Shown: positions 28,086 to 38,033, numbered from the stretch's first letter. The stretch: 64,000 bases of DNA from Escherichia coli DSM 30083 = JCM 1649 = ATCC 11775 (GCF_003697165.2 NZ_CP033092.2:930001-994000), one strand, 5' to 3'. Notes: generated by a model from the sequence alone, not told the origin. Made by a program: numbers and translations.

Positions 28086-30956
28086 TTATATTTTTTCCAG
28101 CGCGGTGAGTATTTTCTCCGGTGTGAAATGCCATTCGCGTAACCAGATGCCGCAGGCATCGTGAATTGCGGTAGCAATCGCCGGAGCGGCGCCATTTACA
28201 CCGATTTCCGAGATCGATTTCGCCCCGAATGGGCCGACTTTATCGTCGCTCGGCACCAGCACAGCGCGGAAATCACGCGGAATGTCACCAATTTTCGGTG
28301 CGCCGTAACTGCGTAAATCACGCGTTAACGGGTGACCTTCGGCGTCATAAATGATCTCTTCGCTCATACTGTGGCCGATAGCACGCAGGGTGGCACCGTA
28401 GATTTGTCCCAGCGCTAACTCTGGATTGACCGGTGTACCGCAGTCCAGCAAGGCGTAGAATTTATCCAGGCGGATTTCACCCGTACGCGTGTTGACGGCA
28501 ACTTCAGCGAAGTTTGCGCCATACGGGAAGGCGAAATCAGGCGTGATATAACTGCCAGTTCCCACCAGTGAACCAAAGCCGGTGCCGGTTTCGCCTTTAT
28601 GGGCTATCTCTCCGAAACTAACTTCGCCTTTCTTGCCGCGAACGACGCCCGGCGTTGCTAGTTGAACATCTGCCACTGGCTCACCCAACATTTGCGCGCC
28701 GTGGAACAGGATTTTCTCCCGCAGATTTTCCGCTGCCAAACGCGCAGCGTTACCCGAGAAGCAAGTACCGGACGAGGCATATGCGCCTTTATCAAACAAC
28801 GCATGATCGGTATCACCGGAGATAACATGCACGTCCTGCGGGGGGCAGTGCAGCACTTCTGCTGCCAGTTTCGTCACCACAGTATCCAGGCCAGTACCAA
28901 TATCCGCACCGCCAGAATGAACGATAAAGGTACCGTCTGATTCCAGTTTGATCATGCAGTTAGCCTGATCGATATCTGGGATCCCTGATTTCTGCATGAT
29001 AATGGCGACGCCGCGACCGATGTGCCAGTCACCGTTTTGTGGTTTTGGTGAAGACCATTGGATCATCTCGCGACCCTGACGCAGGATCTCTTCCAGTGCG
29101 CAGCTGGCGGCGGAAGGAACGGAGGTCGGCGCTTTACCTTCACCGATTGCACCGAGAATTTTCAGCTCTTGCCCTTCGTGTACCCGGTTACGTTCGATAA
29201 TTTCCAGTTGGTCGATCTGTAACTGTTCAGCCAGTTCCGCTAATGCCATGGTGATAGCGAAGTTACCTTTCGGTGCGCCATAACCCTGATAAGCACCATT
29301 TGGGCAAATGTTGCTGTAGTAGGTGGTGACCTGGAAATCGACGTTATCGCATGGATATAACGGCAGCGACAGCGCCGGTCCGTTACACGGTACGGTGAGT
29401 GAGTGGTTACCGTAAGGGCCAGTGTTGGCGCGGAAATCCATCTTCACTGCCGTCAGGCGACCATCTTTTTTCGCGCCCAGTTTGACGGTGACTTTCGCTA
29501 CGTGACGAGAGGTGTTAGCAATAAACTCTTCTTCACGGGTGTAGCGGAAAAGTACCGGACGCCCGGTCACGCAAGTTGCCCAGGCGCACACTTCTTCCAG
29601 CAGGATGTCCTGTTTAGAGCCAAAACCGCCGCCTACACGTTCTTTAATGACATGAACTTTATGTTGTTTCATGCCCACGAGGCGCGCGACCTGGCGGCGT
29701 AAGTGCCATGGTACCTGGGTGGAGGCGTGGATCACCAGACGATCGCCGTCCATACGGGTAAAGCAGATATGTGTTTCAGTCGGGCACTGCTGCGCCTGCG
29801 TTGAGTTATAGGTTCGCTCAATGATCACATCGGCATCGGCAAAGCCTTTGTCCATATCGCCAATATGACCATGAATACTGGCAGCGATATTTTTGCGTGG
29901 GCGAGAACCGATCGGGAAGTTGATGATCATATGCTCGCCGCGCTGGGCTGCATGGCTGTTATCATCTTCCAGAGTATCTGGCGCACCAGCAACATACACC
30001 ACCGGTTCATCGTGCACGACAGGCGCATCTTCCGCCATTGCCTCGTCAATCGACATTACCGGCTTAAGCACTTCATATTCAACATCGATGAGCTTCAGTG
30101 CTTCGAGCGCAATGTCTTCACTTTCGGCTACTACCGCAGCAACGCGATCGCCGACGTGACGCATTTTCTTGCCGAACATACGGCGGTCAAGCGGTGATGG
30201 TTCCGGTGCGCTCTGACCACCCGGGGTATAGTAAATATCCGGGCAATTCAGGTGAGTAATAACGTGAACGACGCCCGGTAAGGCTTCAGCTTTGCTGACA
30301 TCCAGATGAGTAATCAGTGCGTGAGCGTGTGGGCTACGTAACATTTTAATGACGCAGGCGTCAGCCGTTACGCGGTCTTCAACATAGCAGGGTTTTGCCT
30401 GCACCATTTTCGCGGCATCAGTTTTAGGATAATGCTTGCCAATGACTTCAAGGTCGTCACGGAAAGTCGGAGCGATATCAATGGTGGCCTGCGGATTATT
30501 TTTACGTGCAACCGCCAGTTCAATGACCTGATAGTATTGCTGCCAGCCAGCATCGCGGCTAAACAGACCTGAGAGCGCGTCGTCGATCTCTTCGCGGGTA
30601 GGTGCGTCGATGCGATCGAGAAGATCGGTGATAATCAGAGCCGCAGCTGGATCGTTATAACCAGACTGCACCACGCCAACATCAACCATGGCCTGTTGAA
30701 CCAGACTTAACTCGTTCCATTTGCCCAGAGATTCTGCGGTACGAATATCTGCCTTCTCTAACTGTGCGGCGATAAGCAAGGACGCGTTAACGATATTACC
30801 GTTAAAGATAATTGCGTCAGAACCGGCAAACCCAAAACCATCATCACTGTTGCGTACAGAGTGCATTCCCATGTTAAACAACAGCTTTTGCACGTTTTCG
30901 CCTGGATTAACGGTTAGCTCCTGAGGCGCGCCATTTAAAGTAAAGTGGATGATCAT
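28086..30956 (-). CDS. xdhD: Molybdenum hydroxylase large subunit XdhD (YgfN)
   Basis: 956-residue xanthine-dehydrogenase-like protein. Residues ~1-150 align with the two-[2Fe-2S] domain of XdhC, but every cluster cysteine is replaced: the first domain reads SVRNSDDGFGFAGSDA, and the second has QSGYND and SRDAGW where XdhC has QCGFC and CRCTGY. The first cysteine of the protein is Cys190. Residues ~185-956 are the Moco domain with GGGFGSKQD, QGYGAPKGN and a conserved catalytic-type glutamate (~Glu917, KSISE). Earlier work proposed selenate reduction or purine conversion; the substrate is unsettled. The start overlaps ygfM by 4 bp. Confidence 0.92.
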   Translation of the reverse strand: MIIHFTLNGAPQELTVNPGENVQKLLFNMGMHSVRNSDDGFGFAGSDAIIFNGNIVNASLLIAAQLEKADIRTAESLGKWNELSLVQQAMVDVGVVQSGYNDPAAALIITDLLDRIDAPTREEIDDALSGLFSRDAGWQQYYQVIELAVARKNNPQATIDIAPTFRDDLEVIGKHYPKTDAAKMVQAKPCYVEDRVTADACVIKMLRSPHAHALITHLDVSKAEALPGVVHVITHLNCPDIYYTPGGQSAPEPSPLDRRMFGKKMRHVGDRVAAVVAESEDIALEALKLIDVEYEVLKPVMSIDEAMAEDAPVVHDEPVVYVAGAPDTLEDDNSHAAQRGEHMIINFPIGSRPRKNIAASIHGHIGDMDKGFADADVIIERTYNSTQAQQCPTETHICFTRMDGDRLVIHASTQVPWHLRRQVARLVGMKQHKVHVIKERVGGGFGSKQDILLEEVCAWATCVTGRPVLFRYTREEEFIANTSRHVAKVTVKLGAKKDGRLTAVKMDFRANTGPYGNHSLTVPCNGPALSLPLYPCDNVDFQVTTYYSNICPNGAYQGYGAPKGNFAITMALAELAEQLQIDQLEIIERNRVHEGQELKILGAIGEGKAPTSVPSAASCALEEILRQGREMIQWSSPKPQNGDWHIGRGVAIIMQKSGIPDIDQANCMIKLESDGTFIVHSGGADIGTGLDTVVTKLAAEVLHCPPQDVHVISGDTDHALFDKGAYASSGTCFSGNAARLAAENLREKILFHGAQMLGEPVADVQLATPGVVRGKKGEVSFGEIAHKGETGTGFGSLVGTGSYITPDFAFPYGANFAEVAVNTRTGEIRLDKFYALLDCGTPVNPELALGQIYGATLRAIGHSMSEEIIYDAEGHPLTRDLRSYGAPKIGDIPRDFRAVLVPSDDKVGPFGAKSISEIGVNGAAPAIATAIHDACGIWLREWHFTPEKILTALEKI

Positions 30957-31732
30957 ACGGCTTCCTCCCCAGCCTGTTGGCAGTCGGCATACAGGTCGGC
31001 TACCAGAACTCCCGTGATATAGCGTTTATAGGCCACGCTGCCCCGCAAATCTTCCTGCGGGAAAATGGCGTTGGCGACAGCCTGTTCAAGTGCATTGCCT
31101 TCCAGATTTTGAGTTTCAACATCATGCAGACGCAGTGCTTTACTGGCTACGCCATCCAGCGCAATTCGCATACCGTCGTGGTCTGTTATTGCAACGGCTG
31201 CCGTCACGACGGTTAAACCTGCCTGAGAACGGCTAATTTTGCGAGTCGCACAGGTGCGATACGGATCTTTAATGATAATTTCGGTTAACAGGCGATCGCA
31301 TGGGCAGGCCAGGTAGTCCTCGATTGACAGCGTTTCGCCGTTGCCAAAAACCAGTTCAGCATCCAGTGCCAGCAGGACGGGAAGCAGCACCGACTCTTCC
31401 TGCCGGGCGGCGATTTCACCACCAATGGTCGACTGATTACGAACATGGCGTGAGTAAACAAAACCGAGGGCTTCACACAGTGCTGCAGGAATAAATCGCG
31501 CATCACGCAGTGGCTGCAAGCGAGACATTGCGCCAATTCGTAGTGCACCGTTATCCCAGTCAATCCAGTCCAGCTCCAGATCCTGCAAGGAAATGGCAAT
31601 CTTTTTATCGGTACGGGTTGGTGTAGCGTTGAGTTTGCTGCCCCCGGCGAACCAGACGGCTTCATCCTGGTAGCGGCGCTTCAGTTCCAGCGCCTGTTCG
31701 ACTGAGTCGGGTCTGAAAAATTGTTCAATCAT
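30953..31732 (-). CDS. ygfM: FAD-binding subunit YgfM of molybdenum hydroxylase
   Basis: 259-residue protein of the CoxM / xanthine dehydrogenase FAD-subunit family. The FAD pyrophosphate motif is WFAGGSKLNATPTR (residues ~27-40), and a second conserved segment is NQSTIGGEIAAR (~98-109). Its ATGA overlap with xdhD supports a YgfM-XdhD complex. Paralogue of xdhB at 48601. Since XdhD lacks Fe-S clusters, how this FAD is reduced is unclear. Confidence 0.9.
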   Translation of the reverse strand: MIEQFFRPDSVEQALELKRRYQDEAVWFAGGSKLNATPTRTDKKIAISLQDLELDWIDWDNGALRIGAMSRLQPLRDARFIPAALCEALGFVYSRHVRNQSTIGGEIAARQEESVLLPVLLALDAELVFGNGETLSIEDYLACPCDRLLTEIIIKDPYRTCATRKISRSQAGLTVVTAAVAITDHDGMRIALDGVASKALRLHDVETQNLEGNALEQAVANAIFPQEDLRGSVAYKRYITGVLVADLYADCQQAGEEAV

Positions 31733-31748
31733 CGTCTTTCCTTAATTT

Positions 31749-31773
31749 CCCCTCTTCTCTGAAAGAAGAGGGG
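31749..31773 (-). other. Intercistronic hairpin between ssnA and ygfM
   Basis: CCCCTCTTC / GAAGAGGGG, a 9-bp perfect stem with a 7-nt loop and no U-run worth the name on the minus strand (GAAATTAAGG follows). It probably acts in mRNA stability or partial termination inside the operon. Confidence 0.6.
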
Positions 31774-31782
31774 AGCTGTTAT

Positions 31783-33111
31783 TTATGCCAGCGCATCCAT
31801 CCGACGCCACATACTGGCAGCGGCTTTTCTGGCTTGCGCATAAATGGAATCGCAATCGAAGTTAAACTGACGGTCTTCATAGACCATCACACCATTGACC
31901 ATCACGCTGTGAACGCTGCCTGAGCCCATACCGAAAGCGATATGCCCGGCGATATTGTCTGCCAGCAGCGGCGTCGGCGAGTTGTAATCGCAAATGGTTA
32001 AATCGGCTTTGTAACCGGCTTCCAGAAGCCCAAATTTCGCGCCAAAGTTGCGGCTCATCAGTTCGTTGCCGTTAGCCAGTGCTTTGGCAAAACTGTCAGG
32101 CCACAGCGGGCCACCCGCATCGCGATGTTTAAAGAAGGCAAATTTCATCTCTTCAAACATGTCCGAACCAATGCCGTCCGTTCCCAACGCCAGATTGCGG
32201 ATGTCGCTAAGGTGATGGTTGTAGCCGACATGGTTGTTCATGTTTGAACGGGCGTTATGCACCAGGAACGCATCGCGCTGATTGAGTAGGGCGATGTCAT
32301 CTTTCGACAAGTACAGCCCATGAGCGACCAGCGTTTTGCTGTCGATGAGATCGAATTGCGCCAGTCGTGCCAGCAGGTCTTTGCCGTACCAATGGTGACT
32401 GTAGGAAACGTCGTAAAGGTCTTCCGCAGCGTGAATATGCAAACCACGACCTGTGCTTTTCACGGCTTCACGCAGCATCTCCAGACCGGCATCCGGCACG
32501 GTAAACGGCGCGTGAGCGCCGATATGAGCTTCCACCAGATACGGCTCGGTTGCTGCTTTCTTCGCCTCATCAATCTGACGGGCGAAGCGGATGTTTTCTT
32601 CTACACCTTCCTGCAACTCTTTGATGCCGTTGTTACGGTCAGTAGTTTCAAAACAGGTCATCGCGCGCAGGCCAACTTTTAAAAATGCGTTGCGCAATGT
32701 GGAGAGCGACCCGTCGATATACGCCGGAGAGGCATGGTGATCGATAACCGATGTACATCCACTCTTAATCGCTTCCAGGGAACAAATCAGTCCGCTGTAA
32801 TAGAGCGACTCTTCATCAAGGGCGCGATCGAGTCGCCACCAGAGATTTTTCAGCGTTGAGATGAAATCCGGGCAGGGGGCGATGTTTGCCATAATTCCGC
32901 GGGACAGCCCCGAGTAAAAATGGTTGTGCGAGCAGACAATTCCCGGCATCACAATCCGACCATGCATCTCTTTGTAGCTGGCATCGGGATAGCGTTGCGT
33001 CAGGGCATCGTCGATAGCGACAATCACATCATTTTCGATGGCGATATCAACGCCTTCCTGCACTTTCGCCGGGTGTAACTGCACTGCGGTGACATTCTTC
33101 AGAATCAACAT
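31783..33111 (-). CDS. ssnA: Amidohydrolase SsnA
   Basis: 442-residue cytosolic amidohydrolase-superfamily enzyme (chlorohydrolase/deaminase branch). Metal motifs: CSHNHFYSG (~residues 60-68), HIHAAED (~226-232), the VAHG histidine and the aspartate of LGTDGIGSD. It is reported to affect stationary-phase survival in E. coli and is placed by comparative genomics with selenium-dependent molybdenum hydroxylase genes; urate-degradation studies count it among the required genes. Exact substrate unknown. Starts 2 bp after the ygfK stop. Confidence 0.92.
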   Translation of the reverse strand: MLILKNVTAVQLHPAKVQEGVDIAIENDVIVAIDDALTQRYPDASYKEMHGRIVMPGIVCSHNHFYSGLSRGIMANIAPCPDFISTLKNLWWRLDRALDEESLYYSGLICSLEAIKSGCTSVIDHHASPAYIDGSLSTLRNAFLKVGLRAMTCFETTDRNNGIKELQEGVEENIRFARQIDEAKKAATEPYLVEAHIGAHAPFTVPDAGLEMLREAVKSTGRGLHIHAAEDLYDVSYSHHWYGKDLLARLAQFDLIDSKTLVAHGLYLSKDDIALLNQRDAFLVHNARSNMNNHVGYNHHLSDIRNLALGTDGIGSDMFEEMKFAFFKHRDAGGPLWPDSFAKALANGNELMSRNFGAKFGLLEAGYKADLTICDYNSPTPLLADNIAGHIAFGMGSGSVHSVMVNGVMVYEDRQFNFDCDSIYAQARKAAASMWRRMDALA

Positions 33112-33113
33112 GA

Positions 33114-36100
33114 TTACACCTCCACGCGGCCCAGCAGATAATGATGATGCTGGTGGACATGGCTAATGATGCGGCACATATCGTTCAGCTCCGGTGGTAC
33201 GTTGTTGAACTGACCTTCGCTGTCGATGTTTAACACCCAGCTTTGGTTATTCAGACGTACGCGTACCCGGCAATCTTCCACAAGGAAGCCTGGGTTGCTG
33301 CTGTTATCAAAGTCTTGCGACAGGCTGAAGACGGTGATTTTGTCTTTGTACGGTTTACCGTTCCACGGGCAGAATTGGGCGCAGTTGCCACATTCGTTAC
33401 AGTAAGCGTCGAGGTGCAGCGTCTGGAAACGGTTCTGGAAGCCTGGGACCGCAATGGATACGTTGGCGCGGTTCGGGCAGACATCCACACACTTGCTGCA
33501 AACGTAGTTACATTCAAGGCAGCGAGCGGCTTCCTGCGCGACAAACGCATCACGATCGTCACTGTTCACCAGAGTGACAGAGATATCGCCTTTACGTTGA
33601 TAGATTTCCGCCGGATTGACGTTATTCCAGTATTTATCGTTCTGGTGGGAACGGATATTTTCCCGACTCAGGATGGCATCGGTCGCCCGACGCGCGGTTC
33701 CGACAGCAGCGACAATGGAGGATGGTCCGCGCTGTACGTCGCCGATCATAAAGACGTCACTCAGACGCGTTTCGCCATTATGGTCGACGTCTGGCCAGCC
33801 GTTTTTGTCCAGCGGCACGCCCATCGCATTCAGGGCTTCAGTATCCTGCTGTTCACCAATGGCGGTGATTAGGCTGTCTACATGCAGTGTTACTGTTTCG
33901 TTGGTTTCAACCGGACGGCGACGACCTTTCTCATCAGGTTCGCCAAGCGACATAACGCGCAAGGTTAAGGTGCCATCAGCATCGAAACGTTCCGGATTAT
34001 TCAGGAAACGGAACTCCACGCCGTCGTGCAACGCTTCTTCATACTCTTCGCGCCATGCTGGCATCTCTTGCAGTGAACGACGGTAAACGACCGTTGCTTT
34101 TTCTACGCCTGGAACGCGTAACGCCGCACGAGCGCAGTCCATTGCCGTGTTACCCGCCCCGACAACGACCACATGTTTGCCCAGCTTGAGCGCTGTGCCC
34201 TTGTTGTATTCACGCAGGAAGGGGAGTGATTTCCAGACATTTTGGTTGTCGCCCGCCAGTTTCACACCGCTATTTTTATCAGTGCCGGTGGCAATCAGAA
34301 CATAGTGGAAGCCCTGATTTTTTAACTGTTCGACGGTCAGATCCGGTGAGCAACCGTACTCAAATTTCACGCCGTGATCGGCAACAAAATCGATATCGTG
34401 CTGAATTAACTCTGCAGGAATACGGAACTGAGGAATGATATTTTTCACCACGCCGCCCGCATTGGCTTCTCGTTCAAACAGCGTAACCGGATGGCCCGCT
34501 CTGGCAAGGAAGTAACCTGCCGCCAGACCTGCCGGACCTGCACCAATCACGGCTACCGGATGGCGTGAACCGGAACCGGCTGGTTTGTGCCAGCGTTGCT
34601 TATATTCATCCCAACCTTTTTCCAGGGCGACTTTTTTCAGTTCGCGGATATTCAGCGCACTGTCGTAATCCAGGCGGGTACAGTTGTATTGGCACTGGTG
34701 ATCGCAAATATGACCGGTAATGGCGGGCAGGGCGTTGCGTTGATAGATGAGTTCCAGCGCGTCGGCATAGCGGTGTTCGCCAAGCAAACGGATGTATTCC
34801 GGAATATCTTGCTTGATAGCGCAGGCAGTAACACAGGGGGCAACGTAGCAATCGGTCAGCGGCAGGTCTTCAGCCACTTCAATACGCTCTTCTGGCTTCC
34901 AGTGTTTCTGGGTGTATTCCATGGTTAACGCGTCTGCTGCCAGTCTGTTCAGTCGTTCGACGTCAACGTGGTCAAGTCCCCAGGCGTCGGAGCCTTCCAG
35001 CTCGCGCATGCAGGCACTTAAGCGCAGATAGCCGCCAGGTTTCAGCAGGTCGGTTGCCATAGTAATAGGGCGAATACCAGTATCAAAAATATCGCGGATA
35101 GTCAGCTGACTGGCACCACCGGAATAAGAAATGGGCAGTTTGCCGTCAAAGGCGCGAGAGAGAACTGCTGCAACGTTGATGGAGAGCGGGAACAGCGCAC
35201 GGCCTGACATATACATCTCTTCACCGGGCAATGCGCCTTTATTGTTGATGGTGCCGAGAGTGTTAGTCAGTTTTACGCCAAAGCCGAGTGATTTTTCTTT
35301 TGCCAGTGCCATCAGGCGTTCCAGCATTTCCAGTGCTTGCGTCAGCTTGAGGTCGTGATCAAATGACTCTTCTTTTAAGCCGATGTAACCGAAACCGCAG
35401 ACATCGAGGATCTCACGAACACGCGCGTACCCCAGTAAGGTCGGGTTGAGTTTCACAAAGGTGTTGAGCCCTTTTTCTTCCAGCATGTAGCGGCAAATGG
35501 CTTCGATTTCATGCGGAGGACAGCCGTGCATGGTGGAGAGGGTAACCCCTTGTACCATGCTGGTGGGGATGCGAGCGGGTAAGGCTTGCAAGCTTTCGCG
35601 TTTTTCCTGCAATCCGTGGCGGGCTAAAAATGCCTCATCCTGGAGTAGCTTATTAAGTGCATCGCGGTATTGAGCGAATTTCGGATGGTCAGATGCGTCC
35701 ATCATATTGTCGATGAACTGCTGCATCGGCGGTTGCTTAATACCTTCGAGGTTGTAACCGACGCTCATATTAAAGATGAACGATTTACCGGAATCAGAAG
35801 GCTGGAACATCGCTTCGAGAAGGTGCAGGGCAAACCAGGCTTTGAGGTATTCATCCCAGGCTTTAAGCAGGGTAAATTCGGTAGACCATTCGGTGTTAAA
35901 GCACTCGTCTTCGGCATCGATACAGGGCTTTTCCAGCTCCAGGCGGTCAAGAATTTGGACGGTTTTTAGTTCGATGAAGCGTCCGCCAGTCAGCCAGGAG
36001 GTGACGATGTTTTGCGCAAGTTGCGTGTGCGGGCCAGCGGCAGGGCCGACGGGAGTGGCACAGGTTTCACCGAAGACGCTAACAGTTTTACCTTTTACGG

Positions 36101-36212
36101 GTGAGTAAAACTGTTGCTCGGGAATACCAAAGATTGAGCGTTGTTGTTGGTATTCATCAAATATGCGCGTCAAAAGTTCCTCAAACGGAATGGGACGCAT
36201 AATATCCCCCAT
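33114..36212 (-). CDS. ygfK: Multidomain Fe-S flavoprotein YgfK
   Basis: 1032-residue oxidoreductase. Residues ~1-430 resemble the TIM-barrel side of dihydropyrimidine dehydrogenase-type enzymes (TMHGCPPHE near 235). Next comes a GltD-like part with an Fe-S region (CYVAPCVTACAIKQD ... CDHQCQYNC), the FAD motif VIGAGPAGLAAG (~550) and the NAD(P)H motif VVGAGNTAMDCA (~685). A C-terminal double 4Fe-4S ferredoxin follows (CLECNYVCSKCVDVCP and CNECGNCAQFCPW, ~925-985). Proposed earlier as a selenate reductase subunit; now linked to anaerobic urate reduction. First gene behind a sigma-54-type promoter. Confidence 0.92.
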   Translation of the reverse strand: MGDIMRPIPFEELLTRIFDEYQQQRSIFGIPEQQFYSPVKGKTVSVFGETCATPVGPAAGPHTQLAQNIVTSWLTGGRFIELKTVQILDRLELEKPCIDAEDECFNTEWSTEFTLLKAWDEYLKAWFALHLLEAMFQPSDSGKSFIFNMSVGYNLEGIKQPPMQQFIDNMMDASDHPKFAQYRDALNKLLQDEAFLARHGLQEKRESLQALPARIPTSMVQGVTLSTMHGCPPHEIEAICRYMLEEKGLNTFVKLNPTLLGYARVREILDVCGFGYIGLKEESFDHDLKLTQALEMLERLMALAKEKSLGFGVKLTNTLGTINNKGALPGEEMYMSGRALFPLSINVAAVLSRAFDGKLPISYSGGASQLTIRDIFDTGIRPITMATDLLKPGGYLRLSACMRELEGSDAWGLDHVDVERLNRLAADALTMEYTQKHWKPEERIEVAEDLPLTDCYVAPCVTACAIKQDIPEYIRLLGEHRYADALELIYQRNALPAITGHICDHQCQYNCTRLDYDSALNIRELKKVALEKGWDEYKQRWHKPAGSGSRHPVAVIGAGPAGLAAGYFLARAGHPVTLFEREANAGGVVKNIIPQFRIPAELIQHDIDFVADHGVKFEYGCSPDLTVEQLKNQGFHYVLIATGTDKNSGVKLAGDNQNVWKSLPFLREYNKGTALKLGKHVVVVGAGNTAMDCARAALRVPGVEKATVVYRRSLQEMPAWREEYEEALHDGVEFRFLNNPERFDADGTLTLRVMSLGEPDEKGRRRPVETNETVTLHVDSLITAIGEQQDTEALNAMGVPLDKNGWPDVDHNGETRLSDVFMIGDVQRGPSSIVAAVGTARRATDAILSRENIRSHQNDKYWNNVNPAEIYQRKGDISVTLVNSDDRDAFVAQEAARCLECNYVCSKCVDVCPNRANVSIAVPGFQNRFQTLHLDAYCNECGNCAQFCPWNGKPYKDKITVFSLSQDFDNSSNPGFLVEDCRVRVRLNNQSWVLNIDSEGQFNNVPPELNDMCRIISHVHQHHHYLLGRVEV

Positions 36213-36533
36213 AACCCTCTCCTTAGCTTATACAGATATCATTGAGTGACCGGTGTTGAGAAATCCGGTGGTTTAGGGGGATAGAGCAACAATCGCACCA
36301 CTCTTGCCAGGTTTGGCGGGAAATATAAAAAAATGTGAGGCGGCTCGAAACTTAATGGCTTTTTGTGAATGAACTCACAGGTGCCAAATGAGAATTAAAA
36401 TCACTCCTGAAAATTATTATTGCCAGCCCATTTATCACATTTTCTCTTTTCTCAAAATCAGTGATTCCTTATCATTATGATAAAGAGTGCTGGAGGGATT
36501 AGATATTTGAACGCAATCGTTTAACTACGTTTT
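36213..36533. other. ygfK upstream region
   Basis: 321 bp between ygfK and mocA without a gene. It holds the sigma-54-type element at 36284-36300 and, 170-185 bp further upstream of ygfK, the perfect AT-rich palindrome TTATCATTATGATAA (36469-36483), a candidate activator site. The mocA stop lies at the far end, so only ygfK is driven from here. Confidence 0.6.
36284..36300 (-). promoter_or_regulatory. Sigma-54-type promoter of ygfK operon
   Basis: Minus-strand TGGTGCGATTGTTGCTC: GG-N10-GC with a perfect TTGCT -12 block and TGG at -24. Start of transcription would be near 36274, about 60 nt before the ygfK ATG. Fits control by the sigma-54 activator YgeV encoded in the cluster. Confidence 0.65.
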
Positions 36534-37112
36534 CTAAATTTCAGTATACCTTTTCTTCGCTGTAATAAAGTCGTCCGGAGTATCAATATCTAAAATTATT
36601 TCTGCATTTTCTATTTCGACGGAATAATGTTCTCCCATAAGGAGTGCCTGACGCATATTGGTGACATTGGGTCGCTGGATTGCCTGCATCAGGCATGGTT
36701 TTGACACTAAAATCGGATGGCCGGGGATGCCATTATGGAGTGGCAGTATTGCGCCATCATTTCGTAACGACCAGATTTTTCTAAAAATATCGATGGTGAG
36801 GGTTGGCATATCTCCGTGGGTGAGAAAACAATGTTCTGTTTGCACCGCGGGTACTGCGGCCTTTACTGATGTCAGTAAACCCTGCGCATAATCTGGGTTG
36901 TGGATAATAGTGATATTGCTCTGGTTCGCATAACGCTCGTGCAGTTCATTACCACGATAGCCGGTGACTAAAATAATTCGGCTACAAAACTGCAACGCAT
37001 TTTTGATACTTGTATCAAGAATTGTTCCCTGTTGCCAGGGTAACATCATTTTCCATTGCCCCATTCTTGATGATAATCCTGCGGCGGTAATTATACAGTC
37101 GATGGCTGACAT
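36534..37112 (-). CDS. mocA: Molybdenum cofactor cytidylyltransferase MocA
   Basis: Transfers CMP to molybdopterin to make the MCD cofactor used by xanthine-dehydrogenase-family enzymes such as XdhA and XdhD. It is 192 residues with a nucleotidyltransferase fold: the CTP-binding IITAAGLSSRMGQWKMMLPW at the N-terminus (~residues 7-26) and the metal aspartate in HGDMPT (~99-104). Start ATG at 37112, divergent from yqeC. Its place beside two Moco enzymes makes the role direct. Confidence 0.93.
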   Translation of the reverse strand: MSAIDCIITAAGLSSRMGQWKMMLPWQQGTILDTSIKNALQFCSRIILVTGYRGNELHERYANQSNITIIHNPDYAQGLLTSVKAAVPAVQTEHCFLTHGDMPTLTIDIFRKIWSLRNDGAILPLHNGIPGHPILVSKPCLMQAIQRPNVTNMRQALLMGEHYSVEIENAEIILDIDTPDDFITAKKRYTEI

Positions 37113-37215
37113 AGTGATTCCATTATTTACAGGAGCTAATAACGCCTGATAATTGCGTTACTTCCTGATGGATTACGTTGAGGGTAATTTATCCCAGAGA
37201 GGTCCATAAAGACGC

Positions 37216-37986
37216 GTGAAAAGTATAATTGACCCATCGGCATTATTCATTGATTTAGGCGCGCAGAAACGTCCCACTGTGATTTCTATTGTTGGTGCTG
37301 GGGGGAAAACCAGCTTGCTTTTTTGGCTGGCAGAACTGTTCCAGGCGAGTGGCAGGCGTGTATTAATCACTACGACGACACATATGTTTATGCCAACATC
37401 TCACTGGCCCGTGGTTTTCTGTCGTGATCCCGCCATGCTTCCTCATGCGTCTTTTATATCCCCCATTTCATTTTGTTTTCACTGCTGGAAAGCGAACCAG
37501 GGAAAAGTGCAGGGATTTACGCCAGAAGCGATTGATGCACTGGTACAACGACCAGAGTGTGACGTAATTCTCATTGAGGCAGATGGCTCGCGTGGAATGC
37601 CGTTAAAAGCGCCTGATGAGCACGAACCTTGCATACCTAAAAGCAGTTGCTGCGTGATTGCTGTGATGGGAGGACATATTTTGGGTGCGAAAGTGAGCAC
37701 AGAAAATGTCCATCGCTGGTCGCAGTTTGCTGATATTACTGGGTTAACACCTGATGCACCCTTGCAACTGAGCGATCTCGTTGCGCTGGTTCGCCACCCT
37801 CAGGGGGCGTTTAAAAACGTACCGCAAGGTTGTCGGCGAGTCTGGTTCATTAACCGTTTTTCTCAATGTGAGAATGCGATTGCGCAAAGCGAGCTCCTTC
37901 AACCGCTGCAACAACACAACGTAGAGGCAATCTGGCTGGGCGATATACAAGAACATCCTGCAATCGCGCGCAGATTTGTGAATTAG
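37216..37986 (+). CDS. yqeC: Molybdenum hydroxylase accessory protein YqeC
   Basis: 256-residue protein with a P-loop-like VGAGGKTSLLFWLAE near residue 27 and DVILIEADGSRGMPLKAP near residue 118. The family is assigned by comparative genomics to the maturation of selenium-dependent molybdenum hydroxylases, together with YqeB; the reaction is unknown. The start is GTG at 37216 with only a distant AGAGAGG upstream, so the start is less sure than most here. Followed by yqeB after 47 bp. Confidence 0.85.
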   Translation: MKSIIDPSALFIDLGAQKRPTVISIVGAGGKTSLLFWLAELFQASGRRVLITTTTHMFMPTSHWPVVFCRDPAMLPHASFISPISFCFHCWKANQGKVQGFTPEAIDALVQRPECDVILIEADGSRGMPLKAPDEHEPCIPKSSCCVIAVMGGHILGAKVSTENVHRWSQFADITGLTPDAPLQLSDLVALVRHPQGAFKNVPQGCRRVWFINRFSQCENAIAQSELLQPLQQHNVEAIWLGDIQEHPAIARRFVN

Positions 37987-38033
37987 CGGCCCGGGTATTC
38001 CGGGTTACTGAAAGGATATCCATTGAGGTTGGT

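Noticed and set aside
33114..36212. Reading YgfK firmly as a selenate reductase subunit
   Set aside because: That name comes from early mutant data and comparative genomics; the domain layout and context fit purine or urate redox chemistry at least as well, so only the domain description is claimed.
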